DNA from: Robertmurraya korlensis NBRC 107688
GTDB taxonomy: Bacteria; Bacillota; Bacilli; Bacillales; Cytobacillaceae
Assembly (NCBI RefSeq): GCF_001591645.1
Contig: NZ_BCVH01000001.1
Span: forward strand, 558,001 to 622,000
Direction: 5' to 3'
Length of the DNA: 64,000 bases
Shown: piece by piece, positions 37,055 to 45,053 of the stretch
Numbering within the stretch: position 1 is the stretch's first letter
Layout: each line of letters starts with the position of its first letter
Position numbers and translations under genes: made by a program
Notes under the pieces: generated by a model
Databases searched by the model: none
Told to the model about the DNA's origin: nothing
The model's input: the letters and a program-made list of their open reading frames with translations, nothing else

Positions 37055-37894
37055 ATGAATAAAGATATTTTACAATCAAAATTTGTTAAGGAAATGAAAG
37101 ATGCGACAGCTAACTTATACCGTTTAGGTTGGGATGAAAGAAATGGTGGCAACATTAGTTATCTACTTACAACTGAAGAAGTATATCCTTATTTAGATAC
37201 AGAAACAGAGGTTCGTACAATACCAATGAATTTCGATGCTTCGTCTCTTGCAGGGAGATATTTTATCGTAACTGGTTCAGGGAAATACTTTAAAAACGTT
37301 ACAAATGACCCTGCAGTTAACCTTGGATTAATTCGAATCACTGGGGACGGAAGACATTATGACATTCTTTGGGGCTTTGAAGATGGTGGTGTAGCAACGA
37401 GTGAATTACCGACTCATTTAATGAACCATATGAAACGCTTGGCTGTAGATCCTAACCATCGTGTAATCATGCATTGCCACGCGACTCATTTATTAGCAAT
37501 GACTTTTACCCACAGTCTCGACGAGAAGGACTTTACAAAAACTCTTTGGGAGATGTGTACAGAATGTATCGTTGTTTTCCCTGATGGGGTGTCTATTATT
37601 CCTTGGATGGTACCAGGAACAGATGCAATTGGCGAGGAAACCGCTGAAAAGATGGAAAATGCAAGACTTGTACTATGGCCACACCATGGAGTATTTGGAG
37701 CTGGAACAACAATCGACGAGACATTCGGATTAATTGAAACTGCTGAAAAGGCAGCTGAAGTTTACACAATCATTTGTTCACAAGGTGGAAAGAAACAGAC
37801 GATTACAGATCAACAGCTTCAAGATCTAGCTGATGCATTTAAAGTTACTCCAAAAGTTGGAATATTAAAATTAAATCATGTTAACAATCAATAA
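37055..37894 (+). CDS. rhaD: Rhamnulose-1-phosphate aldolase
   Basis: 279 residues, class II aldolase: NLYRLGWDERNGGNISYLL (about 20-38), zinc ligands in IMHCHATHLLAM (about 144-155, HxH) and WPHHGVFGAG (about 212). Cleaves rhamnulose-1-phosphate to dihydroxyacetone phosphate and lactaldehyde. ATG 37055 with ACAGGTGATTATA upstream. Isomerase, kinase and transporter genes for rhamnose are absent from the surrounding 10 kb, so it is either a detached member of the pathway or has another ketose-phosphate substrate. Confidence 0.88.
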   Translation: MNKDILQSKFVKEMKDATANLYRLGWDERNGGNISYLLTTEEVYPYLDTETEVRTIPMNFDASSLAGRYFIVTGSGKYFKNVTNDPAVNLGLIRITGDGRHYDILWGFEDGGVATSELPTHLMNHMKRLAVDPNHRVIMHCHATHLLAMTFTHSLDEKDFTKTLWEMCTECIVVFPDGVSIIPWMVPGTDAIGEETAEKMENARLVLWPHHGVFGAGTTIDETFGLIETAEKAAEVYTIICSQGGKKQTITDQQLQDLADAFKVTPKVGILKLNHVNNQ

Positions 37895-37901
37895 ATAGAA
37901 G

Positions 37902-37938
37902 AACCATTTGTAAGCAGTAACCTTACAAATGGTTTTTT
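37902..37938 (+). terminator. Terminator after rhaD
   Basis: AACCATTTGTAAG pairs with CTTACAAATGGTT around a 7-base loop, then a T run. Confidence 0.85.
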
Positions 37939-38116
37939 GTTTGTATTTTAACACGGCATTATTTTTCAGAATCACAACTCTTGTAAATGGATCTTTCTTA
38001 GAAGATATTAAGTAGTAATAGAATTTATTTCCTATACTATTTATAGGTCTTTTATACTAAAATGGATATATAACTAAAAAATACTAATTATTTATTTTTA
38101 GAGAAGGGTGAATAGC

Positions 38117-39460
38117 ATGAGTAACATGAATCCATTCTCGTTATTTGATTCGAAGGCAATTCTAACTGAGGACCTACTTAACTTATTTGAAAATGAAAAA
38201 CAACTTCGCTTTCTTATTGACATGATACAAGAGTTTATCGTTGTCAAAGATGGATTTGGCAGGTGGTTAGTAACAAATCTAAAAGTTTTAGAGGCTTATG
38301 AGATAGAAGAAATCGACTACCGAGGAAAAACAGATTTGGAATTAGCAGAACTAAAACCAAAATTTAGAGAGTCTTTTGAATTTAACATGAGTACTGATGA
38401 ACATGCTTGGAAAAAAGGTTCAGCGATAAAAATTGAAAAAACCATTATGGGTGAAGTATGGGAAGTCATCAAAACTCCTTTTTTTGATGACTTTGGTGAG
38501 CGACATCATTTAGTCATTGTTAGTAGAAACATAACCGAGCGGAAAAAGGCTGAGGCTAAGCTTCAAGAAAGTGAGAGGAAGTACCGATTAATTGCTGAAA
38601 ATATGAAGGATATTATTATTACGGTTAATGAAAAAGGAAACGTTCAGTACACATCTCCTTCCTTTGAACATATACTTGGTTACTCTGCTGAGGAGTTCAT
38701 TGGTAAACCATTGCTTCCAATCATTCATACCGATGATGCAAGGAGAATGAAGCAAATGATTGAAGATATTGTTGATAGCAATATTCTGAAAAATAAGATT
38801 GAATGTCGAGTACAAAAAGCTGATGGAGAGTATATATGGTACGAATCTGTTTGCTCTGGTGTCAATAAAGATAATGGCGTATTTGATCATATTATTATAT
38901 CGGCTCGAGACATCACTGATCGGAAAAATAATGAATCATACCTAGAAAAGCTTGCTTACCAAGATGCGCTAACAGGTGTTTATAACAGACGCTATTTAAT
39001 GGAAAAACTCCCGAACATACTAGTAGACTCTGAAATAAATGGTACGAAGGTAGGTTTTATTTACCTTGATATTGATTCATTTAAAGATATTAATGATACG
39101 ATGGGGCATGAAAAAGGGGATCAATTACTGATTCAATTCGTAAGACGGGTTCAGTCCAATCTTCGATTCACGGACCCAATCGTACGAATTGGGGGAGATG
39201 AGTTTATTGCGATAGTTCTTAACTTACCAAGTGATCATTATATTATTCCTATCGCGGATATGTTATGTGATTCTTTAAAGAAGCCGTGGTTGTTAAATGG
39301 CCAAACAATTGAAGCATCCTCATCGTTGGGAGTTGCGGTTTACCCTAAGGATGGAGATAGTGTGCCAAGTATATTATCAAATGCGGATAAGGCTCTCTAT
39401 AAGGCAAAGCTCAAAGGGAAGAGCAGGGTTGAATTTTATAAGGACGAGTTGAAAAAATAA
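38117..39460 (+). CDS. PAS-PAS-GGDEF diguanylate cyclase
   Basis: 447 residues, soluble. Two PAS domains (about 30-140 and 150-275, the second ending ISARDITDRKNNESYLEKLA with a PAC-like motif), then a GGDEF domain. The catalytic motif GGDEF is intact (VRIGGDEFIAI, about 360) and a product-inhibition I-site RFTD lies exactly five residues before it, so active synthesis of cyclic di-GMP with feedback control is predicted. No EAL domain. ATG 38117 follows AGAAGGGTG; an upstream GTG (38108) lies inside that ribosome site. What the PAS domains sense is unknown. Confidence 0.88.
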   Translation: MSNMNPFSLFDSKAILTEDLLNLFENEKQLRFLIDMIQEFIVVKDGFGRWLVTNLKVLEAYEIEEIDYRGKTDLELAELKPKFRESFEFNMSTDEHAWKKGSAIKIEKTIMGEVWEVIKTPFFDDFGERHHLVIVSRNITERKKAEAKLQESERKYRLIAENMKDIIITVNEKGNVQYTSPSFEHILGYSAEEFIGKPLLPIIHTDDARRMKQMIEDIVDSNILKNKIECRVQKADGEYIWYESVCSGVNKDNGVFDHIIISARDITDRKNNESYLEKLAYQDALTGVYNRRYLMEKLPNILVDSEINGTKVGFIYLDIDSFKDINDTMGHEKGDQLLIQFVRRVQSNLRFTDPIVRIGGDEFIAIVLNLPSDHYIIPIADMLCDSLKKPWLLNGQTIEASSSLGVAVYPKDGDSVPSILSNADKALYKAKLKGKSRVEFYKDELKK

Positions 39461-39490
39461 AGGCTTAGCAAGGGGCCTTTATTTTTTTTA
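39457..39490 (+). terminator. Terminator after the GGDEF gene
   Basis: AATAAAGGC pairs with GCCTTTATT followed by T run. Confidence 0.75.
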
Positions 39491-39521
39491 TGGAATAAGT
39501 TAATAAATAATTAAAATATGC

Positions 39522-39527
39522 TATAAT
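39522..39527 (+). promoter_or_regulatory. Extended -10 promoter of vmlR leader
   Basis: TGCTATAAT (TG at -15/-14 and TATAAT at 39522-39527) with no strong -35; typical of an extended -10 sigma-A promoter. Transcription would begin about 39535, giving a ~225-base leader. Confidence 0.6.
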
Positions 39528-39548
39528 TTTACATATAGCTAGAAAGGG

Positions 39549-39731
39549 ATGATGGGTGAACGATGAAGAACTAATCTTTATTTTTAACGTTTGAAATTCT
39601 ATATTTCAAATCACACAAAAAATAGGATTAGTCTGCCCATGACCTATACGTTGCCAGCTTTTTACGGAAAAGCTTTATTTGATTGTGTATGTTACGACTA
39701 ATCCTTCCAATTCAGATGGGAGGATTTTTTT
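39549..39731 (+). promoter_or_regulatory. Ribosome-controlled transcription attenuator of vmlR
   Basis: Four mutually exclusive segments. 1: ACTAATC (39570-39576), overlapping the stop of a tiny ORF (ATG AAG AAC TAA at 39563-39574). 2: AGGATTAGTC (39624-39633). 3: GACTAATCCT (39696-39705), perfectly complementary to segment 2 over 10 bases. 4: GGGAGGAT (39718-39725), which pairs with ATCCTTCC (39701-39708) to form a terminator ending in seven T. Segment 1 can pair with segment 2 over 7 bases. A ribosome held at the short ORF would mask segment 1, free segment 2 to capture segment 3 and prevent termination. Extra hairpins (TTTGAAAT/ATTTCAAA at 39590-39610; AGCTTTT/AAAAGCT at 39657-39674) lie between. 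Confidence 0.75.
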
Positions 39732-39761
39732 ATTCTCCCTGTAAACCGAGGGGTTGATATA

Positions 39762-41387
39762 ATGAGAGAACTTTTAAAATGTATAGATGTTAGCTATGAA
39801 ATCAACGACGTGATTCTTTTTAAAGATGTAAATGTTCATGTTCATGAAGGGGATGTTATAGGTATTATAGGAAAAAATGGTGCTGGGAAGTCCACCCTAT
39901 TACATGTTATATCCAACCATTTAGCTCCTACTAAAGGACATATTCAGTGGGTAGAAGGAAAGGTAAATATGACCTTAGTCGAACAAGAAACGGAAGTCTT
40001 TTTTGTGGAGGGAGAGTCACCTGTTTTTAACAAAAAATGGACAGTGCCAATACACACGGATTATTCAAATCTAAGCGGTGGGGAAAAGCTAAAGTATCGA
40101 TTAGCACATGGCTTTTCTAAAGAATCTGACCTTTTGTTATTGGATGAACCTACCAATCATTTAGATAAACAAAGTATACAGCTCTTGATCGAGCAAATAA
40201 AAAATTATCAAGGTTCAATAATTCTAGTTTCACATGATCGGTATTTTTTAGATAAAATCACTACAAAAATTTGGTCTATTGAAGGAACTAAAGTTTTTGA
40301 ACATAAAGGAAATTATTCTAGTTATATATCAGCTCGTGAACAGAAAAGACTATCGCAGCAGCGAGAATATGATAAACAACAAAAAATGGTGAAACGAATG
40401 GAAGCCCAAATGAATGAGCTCACTTCTTGGTCACAGAAAGCACATGCACAGTCCACGAAAAAGGAAGGATTTAAAGAATATTACCGTGTAAAAGCAAAAC
40501 GGATGGATGCCCAAGTCAAGTCAAAACAAAAGCGTCTTGAAAAAGAGTTAGAAAAAACGAGAGTGGAGCGCGTTGAACCAGAGTATGATGTCCGTTTTTC
40601 GATTGCAAATCATAAAAAGGTTGGAAAACGTTTTTTAGAAGTGAAGGACTTAACAAAGAATTTTGAAGGTCGAGTGTTATTTCAAAATGTCAATTTTACC
40701 ATTCTTCATGGTGAGAAAATTTCTATAACTGGTCTGAATGGAAGTGGAAAAACAACTTTGTTAAACATTCTGCTTGGTCAAGAAAGGGCTAAAGGGGAAG
40801 TATGGATTTCTCCGTCAGCAACGATTGGTTATTTAACGCAGGAAGTCTTTGATTTACCATTAGAAAAAACACCGGAAGACATTTTTTACAAGGAAACCTT
40901 TGAAGCTAGAGGAAAAGTTCAAAATCTAATGAAGCATTTAGGTTTCACAGCTTCTCAATGGAAAGAACTCTTAAAGAATATGAGCATGGGTGAGCGGGTT
41001 AAGTGTAAACTGATGAGATATATTCTAGAAGAAAAAGATGTACTCATATTAGACGAACCAACTAATCATCTTGACTTGCCTTCCCGAGAACAGCTTGAAA
41101 GGACTTTGGCAGAGTATAGTGGTACGCTACTAATGGTTTCACACGATCAATACTTCCTTGAAAAGACGACGAATACAAAACTTGTTATTGAAAATCAGAC
41201 TATTCATAAGCAAATAAGTGACGAAACATATAAAACGAGCAATAAAGACGAATTATGCTTGAAGCTTGAAACAGAGAGACAAGAAGTTCTTGGGAAACTT
41301 AGCTTTTTGACGCCTAAAGATCAAGCCTATAAAGAATTAGATACTAGATTTAATGAACTTACAAGAAGGTTAAAAGAGCTTACTTGA
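39762..41387 (+). CDS. vmlR: Antibiotic-resistance ABC-F ATPase VmlR
   Basis: 541 residues, two ABC domains: Walker A GKNGAGKS (about 35-42), signature LSGGE (about 106), Walker B LLLLDEPTNHLD (about 124-135); second Walker A GLNGSGKT (about 324), signature MSMGE (about 408) and LILDEPTNHLD (about 427). The interdomain linker with AHAQSTKKEGFKEYYRVKAK and KSKQKRLEKELEK closely matches B. subtilis VmlR (547 aa), which displaces virginiamycin M, lincomycin and related drugs from the ribosome; no membrane domain. C-terminal coiled coil RQEVLGKLSFLTPKDQAY. Expression probably controlled by the upstream attenuator. Confidence 0.92.
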   Translation: MRELLKCIDVSYEINDVILFKDVNVHVHEGDVIGIIGKNGAGKSTLLHVISNHLAPTKGHIQWVEGKVNMTLVEQETEVFFVEGESPVFNKKWTVPIHTDYSNLSGGEKLKYRLAHGFSKESDLLLLDEPTNHLDKQSIQLLIEQIKNYQGSIILVSHDRYFLDKITTKIWSIEGTKVFEHKGNYSSYISAREQKRLSQQREYDKQQKMVKRMEAQMNELTSWSQKAHAQSTKKEGFKEYYRVKAKRMDAQVKSKQKRLEKELEKTRVERVEPEYDVRFSIANHKKVGKRFLEVKDLTKNFEGRVLFQNVNFTILHGEKISITGLNGSGKTTLLNILLGQERAKGEVWISPSATIGYLTQEVFDLPLEKTPEDIFYKETFEARGKVQNLMKHLGFTASQWKELLKNMSMGERVKCKLMRYILEEKDVLILDEPTNHLDLPSREQLERTLAEYSGTLLMVSHDQYFLEKTTNTKLVIENQTIHKQISDETYKTSNKDELCLKLETERQEVLGKLSFLTPKDQAYKELDTRFNELTRRLKELT

Positions 41388-41438
41388 TCGTAAGTTGGTT
41401 AGGAGACAATGCCTGAGATCTTTTAATAAAGCAAAATT

Positions 41439-41472
41439 TGAGAGCCTTTCTCATTAGAGAGGTTCTTATTTG
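41439..41472 (+). terminator. Probable terminator after vmlR
   Basis: GAGCCTTTCT and AGAGAGGTTC form an imperfect stem around a 4-base loop, followed by TTATTT; weak U tract. Confidence 0.45.
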
Positions 41473-41503
41473 AATTTCCATGAAGGTAATCTTATAATGT
41501 GAC

Positions 41504-41525
41504 TAGTACCATACATTTGGTACTA
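41504..41525 (+). promoter_or_regulatory. 22-bp palindromic operator candidate upstream of the CysJ-like gene
   Basis: TAGTACCA (41504-41511), six-base spacer, TGGTACTA (41518-41525). It covers the -35/spacer region of an extended -10 promoter (TGCTATAAT, -10 at 41529-41534), the usual position of a repressor site. Confidence 0.6.
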
Positions 41526-41572
41526 TGCTATAATCATCATCATATTACTAATAATCAGAGACTGATAAAAAT

Positions 41573-41587
41573 AAGTTTCTGAAAAAT
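41573..41587 (+). promoter_or_regulatory. CodY-like box upstream of the CysJ-like gene
   Basis: AAGTTTCTGAAAAAT matches 13 of 15 positions of the CodY consensus AATTTTCWGAAAATT. It lies over the -35 region of a second extended -10 promoter (TGTTATAAT, TATAAT at 41598-41603). Confidence 0.6.
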
Positions 41588-41636
41588 TAAAAAATGTTAT
41601 AATAGTATTGTTATACAAATTTGTGAGGTGGCGAAC

Positions 41637-42815
41637 ATGCAACGAACTGCAGATAAAATTTCAGAACAAAAAAAGGAAGAGACTATGGCTTATTCAAGAA
41701 CTAATCCATTTCAAGCAAAGGTTCTTAAAAATATTAATTTAAATGGACCTGCTTCAAATAAAGAAACAAGACATATTGAGTTATCGTTAGAAACTTCTGG
41801 CCTTTCCTATGTACCGGGAGACTGTCTTGGGATTTTTCCGCAAAATGATCCTGATTTAGTTGCTTCTATTCTTGAGGATATGAAGTGGGATGCAGAAACG
41901 CCTGTAATTATTGATAAAGCGGGTACAACACAACCACTAAAAGAAGCTTTATCTACTCACTTCGAAATTACTTTATTAACCAAGAAGATTTTACAACAAG
42001 CTGCGGAACTAACAGAGAACGAAGAGCTAAAGAGGTTAGTAGCCGCTGAAAATATAGCTGAATTAAAGGAATATGTAGATGGACGTGACTTACTTGATTT
42101 GTTACATGACTTCGGACCATGGAACGGATCAGCTCAAGAAATCGTATCTCTTTTAAGAAAATTACCACCTCGCCTTTATTCTATTGCAAGCAGTTTTGTT
42201 GCTAATCCTGGGCAAGTACACTTAACAATTGGTGCTGTAAGATATACAGCACATGGTCGTGATCGTAAGGGAGTATGTTCAGTACAATGTGCGGAGCGAT
42301 TAGATGAAGGGGATACGATTCCAGTTTTTATTCAACAAAATAAGCACTTTAATCTTCCTGAATCTGGTGAAATAGATATTATTATGGTTGGACCAGGAAC
42401 AGGTATTGCTCCTTTCCGTTCATTCATTCAAGAACGTGCTGTCAATAAAGCTTCAGGTAAATCATGGTTATTCTTTGGGGACCAACATGCTGAAACTGAT
42501 TTCTTATACAAAGAAGAGTTAGAAGGCTATGTAAAGGAAGGTTCTTTAACAAAGCTAGAAACGGCATTTTCTCGTGATACAGAGCAAAAGGTGTATGTAC
42601 AACACAAAATGCTTGAAAATAGTAAGGAAATTTATCAGTGGCTTGAAAAAGGTGGATACTTCTATGTATGTGGAGATAAGACCTATATGGCTAAGGATGT
42701 ACATGAGGCTCTGATTACCATTATTGAAACGGAAGGTTCGATTACCCGTGAAGAGGCTGAAAGCTATTTAAATGATTTGAAGAAGCAAGGTCGTTACCAA
42801 CGCGATGTTTACTAA
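41637..42815 (+). CDS. CysJ-like diflavin reductase lacking the flavodoxin domain
   Basis: 392 residues comprising only the FAD-binding and NADPH-binding modules of the sulfite reductase/cytochrome P450 reductase family: LSYVPGDCLGIFPQND (about 55-70), FAD motif RLYSIASS (about 178-185), GVCSVQCAERL (about 212), GPGTGIAPFRSF (about 248-259, NADPH), and the C-terminal YVCGDKTYMAKDVHEAL with the family-typical QGRYQRDVY end. The FMN flavodoxin domain (~200 residues) of CysJ is missing, and no cysI haemoprotein is adjacent. It may use a separate flavodoxin or ferredoxin. ATG 41637 follows GAGGTG. Two promoter candidates with a palindrome and CodY box upstream; strong terminator after. Confidence 0.82.
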   Translation: MQRTADKISEQKKEETMAYSRTNPFQAKVLKNINLNGPASNKETRHIELSLETSGLSYVPGDCLGIFPQNDPDLVASILEDMKWDAETPVIIDKAGTTQPLKEALSTHFEITLLTKKILQQAAELTENEELKRLVAAENIAELKEYVDGRDLLDLLHDFGPWNGSAQEIVSLLRKLPPRLYSIASSFVANPGQVHLTIGAVRYTAHGRDRKGVCSVQCAERLDEGDTIPVFIQQNKHFNLPESGEIDIIMVGPGTGIAPFRSFIQERAVNKASGKSWLFFGDQHAETDFLYKEELEGYVKEGSLTKLETAFSRDTEQKVYVQHKMLENSKEIYQWLEKGGYFYVCGDKTYMAKDVHEALITIIETEGSITREEAESYLNDLKKQGRYQRDVY

Positions 42816-42823
42816 TTAATAGA

Positions 42824-42857
42824 AAGAGAGCCATTCGATCATTCGAATAGCTCTTTT
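42824..42857 (+). terminator. Terminator after CysJ-like gene
   Basis: Long stem AGAGAGCCATTCGA paired with TCGAATAGCTCTTT (single mismatch), then T run. Confidence 0.85.
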
Positions 42858-42923
42858 TAAGTTGAACTTTATGAACGTAGTTCCTATTTTTCTCTGGGAT
42901 CAAGTGTGTTATAAATATCCAAG

Positions 42924-42967
42924 TAGAAAATCCTTGTGGTATAAATATACTGCATGGATTTTTTTGT
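42924..42967 (+). terminator. Orphan long hairpin with U tract
   Basis: AAAATCC-TTGTGGTATA pairs with TATACTGCAT-GGATTTT (one mismatch, G-U pairs) and ends in TTTTTTT. No gene lies between it and the preceding terminator at 42857, so it ends an unseen short transcript or acts as an insulator or backup terminator. The rest of the 309-base gap 42816-43124 holds only the ribA promoter; no FMN riboswitch sequence is present. Confidence 0.6.
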
Positions 42968-43048
42968 TTTTCTCGTTAGAGACAAAAACCTAATTGTGGG
43001 ATAATATTTTTACTATTTATTAATCATACGGTTTTGGAAAAAACTTAC

Positions 43049-43077
43049 TTGACGCTAGTTTATTATAATATTATAAA
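43049..43077 (+). promoter_or_regulatory. Sigma-A promoter of ribA-ribD
   Basis: TTGACG (43049-43054), 17-base spacer, TATAAA (43072-43077), about 48 bases before the ribA start; the spacer is itself an AT-rich near-palindrome (TTATAATATTATAA). Confidence 0.65.
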
Positions 43078-43124
43078 TAGAAACAATATAATAACAACTG
43101 ATTTAATGAAAAGGGGTTACCTAT

Positions 43125-43880
43125 TTGACACAGACAAAATTTGACTCGAGAGTTCTTTCTATACTAGAAGATAAAATCCAATTAATTAGAACGGATAAAG
43201 GAGCAATCTATTTAGTAGGACCGATAAAGCTACCGGTTAACCTCTATGGTGAAACAGTCGTTTTTCAATGGTATTGTTGGTTAAATTGTGATGAAGTAAC
43301 AGAAGACTTCGAAAGAGTTATTAATAAATTATCCTCTGTTAATTTAGCAGAACTACAGCAATCGAGCGTACTAGCATATGGAGATTTTGCTTATGGGGAC
43401 GAAGCAATTATTCGAATGCATTCTATCTGTCATACCGGAGATATTTTCGGCAGCAAGCGATGTGATTGTGGGTACCAATTAAAACAATCAATGAAAATGA
43501 TTGTCGACCATGGAACGGGAGCATTATTTTACTTAGCCAACCATGAAGGAAGAGGGATTGGTTTATTTAGTAAAGCAATGGCCTATATTCTTCAAGAAAA
43601 TGGGTACGATACGGTTGATGCCAATGAGAGTCTTGGATTTGTGGATGATTCGAGAAATTATTCTGATGCCATTCACGTACTTAAGGCACTTCGTTCTAAA
43701 CCAGTTACACTTATGACAAATAATCCTAAAAAGCTAGAAGCTTTAAAAAATGCTGGGTTAACAGTCTCAGACAGAAAGCCTTTATGGGGAGATGTATCCG
43801 AGTACAATGAAAATTATCTTCAAACAAAAATCAAACGTTCCGGCCATTTAGAAGAAGAGGGGAATTGTCCAAATGACTAA
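43125..43880 (+). CDS. ribA: GTP cyclohydrolase II (stand-alone RibA)
   Basis: 251 residues with the zinc and catalytic block MHSICHTGDIFGSKRCDCG (three Cys, about 104-122), HEGRGIGLF (about 142-150) and MTNNPKKLEAL (about 199-209). It lacks the RibB (DHBP synthase) half found in the fused B. subtilis RibBA, so it covers only the first step (GTP to a formamidopyrimidine). The canonical HSEC is HSIC and QEGRG is HEGRG here, indicating a divergent subgroup. TTG start 43125 is 8 bases after AAGGGG. Overlaps ribD by 8 bases. Confidence 0.85.
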   Translation: MTQTKFDSRVLSILEDKIQLIRTDKGAIYLVGPIKLPVNLYGETVVFQWYCWLNCDEVTEDFERVINKLSSVNLAELQQSSVLAYGDFAYGDEAIIRMHSICHTGDIFGSKRCDCGYQLKQSMKMIVDHGTGALFYLANHEGRGIGLFSKAMAYILQENGYDTVDANESLGFVDDSRNYSDAIHVLKALRSKPVTLMTNNPKKLEALKNAGLTVSDRKPLWGDVSEYNENYLQTKIKRSGHLEEEGNCPND

Positions 43881-44964
43881 CGATGAATTTTATATGGATT
43901 TGGCATTGAATAATGCCGTAGCGATGAAAGGGCAGACCGATCCTAATCCATTAGTTGGATCGGTAATCGTCAATAATAACCGGGTAGTAGGGATTGGTAC
44001 GCATTTAAAAGCAGGTGAACCGCATGCTGAAATCCATGCATTACGAATGGCGGGTGAACAAGCAAAAGGCGGAACCATCTACGTAACGCTTGAACCATGC
44101 TCTCATTATGGGAGAACAGGTCCTTGTGCAGTCGCGATTGTAGAAGCAGGTATTAAAAAGGTGGTTATCGCTACCCTCGACCCAAATCCTGTTGTTTCTG
44201 GTAATGGTGTGAAAATCCTAAAGGATGCGGGAATTGAAGTAGTTGTTGGGGTAGGAATGGAAAAATCTCAACGAATGAATGAAGTATTTAATAAATTTAT
44301 TGTTCAAAAAAAGCCGTTCGTTACATTAAAATCAGGAATTACACTGGACGGAAAAATTGCGACACACTCCTCTGATAGCAAATGGATTACTTCAGGGGAG
44401 GCTAGAGAGGATGTTCACCAACTAAGAAATCAAAACATGGCCATATTAGTTGGAGTAAATACCGTAATTAAGGATGATCCGGAATTAACAGCTCGTATCC
44501 CAAATGGACGCAATCCTATTCGAGTCATTATGGATTCAACCTTAAGAATTCCTCTTGAAGCTAAGGTAATAACAGACAAACAGGCAGAAACATGGGTTTT
44601 TACTAGTGAAGCCTACGACATAGAAAAGAAAAACGTATTAGAATCCTTAGGAATAACTGTGTTTCATACTTCTGGAGAAAAACAAGTAAATCCAAAGGAA
44701 GTGGTTAGCCTATTAGGTGAAAAACTTGTATCTTCCTTATTTATCGAGGGTGGAGGAGGAATTAATGCTTCTTTCTTTGAAAATCAATTGATTGACAAAG
44801 TTGTTCTTTATATGGCACCGAAATTAGTCGGTGGAAGTCTATCTCCCTCGTTCCTAGAAGGTACTGGAGTAGATAAAATGAAGGATGCTGTAGAGCTTTC
44901 CAATGCTTCAGTCACACAAGTGGGGAAAGATTTTAAATTTGTTGGGTATCCGATATATAAATGA
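43873..44964 (+). CDS. ribD: Bifunctional riboflavin-type deaminase/reductase RibD
   Basis: 363 residues. N-terminal CMP/dCMP-deaminase-like zinc domain: GEPHAEIHAL (about 48-57, HAE) and LEPCSHYGRTGPC (about 75-87). C-terminal RibD_C reductase: KKPFVTLKSGITLDGKIA (about 149-166), GVNTVIKDDPELT (about 191-203), EGGGGINASF (about 292). Both catalytic parts appear intact. Translationally coupled to ribA; no ribE/ribH/ribB follow and there is no FMN riboswitch, unlike a housekeeping rib operon. Confidence 0.88.
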   Translation: MTNDEFYMDLALNNAVAMKGQTDPNPLVGSVIVNNNRVVGIGTHLKAGEPHAEIHALRMAGEQAKGGTIYVTLEPCSHYGRTGPCAVAIVEAGIKKVVIATLDPNPVVSGNGVKILKDAGIEVVVGVGMEKSQRMNEVFNKFIVQKKPFVTLKSGITLDGKIATHSSDSKWITSGEAREDVHQLRNQNMAILVGVNTVIKDDPELTARIPNGRNPIRVIMDSTLRIPLEAKVITDKQAETWVFTSEAYDIEKKNVLESLGITVFHTSGEKQVNPKEVVSLLGEKLVSSLFIEGGGGINASFFENQLIDKVVLYMAPKLVGGSLSPSFLEGTGVDKMKDAVELSNASVTQVGKDFKFVGYPIYK

Positions 44965-45019
44965 ACTTTTTGTTAGAATAAGTGACTAACATTGCCCGTT
45001 TACAGTTAAATATAGTAAA

Positions 45020-45038
45020 ATGAATGGAGTTCATTCAT
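45020..45038 (+). promoter_or_regulatory. 19-bp operator, copy 1 (tetR promoter)
   Basis: ATGAATG-GAGTT-CATTCAT, a perfect 7-5-7 inverted repeat 16 bases before the TetR start. The arms extend one more base pair on each side. The same 7-5-7 pattern recurs at 45875 and 47566. Confidence 0.75.
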
Positions 45039-45053
45039 TTTGAGGTGGTAATG

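Noticed and set aside
43060-43080. PerR box (TTATAATNATTATAA) at the ribA promoter
   Set aside because: The sequence TTATAATATTATAA lacks the central base and is explained by -10-like AT richness.
42858-43124. FMN riboswitch before ribA
   Set aside because: None of the conserved RFN helices or loop sequences are present; only a promoter and an orphan terminator are visible.
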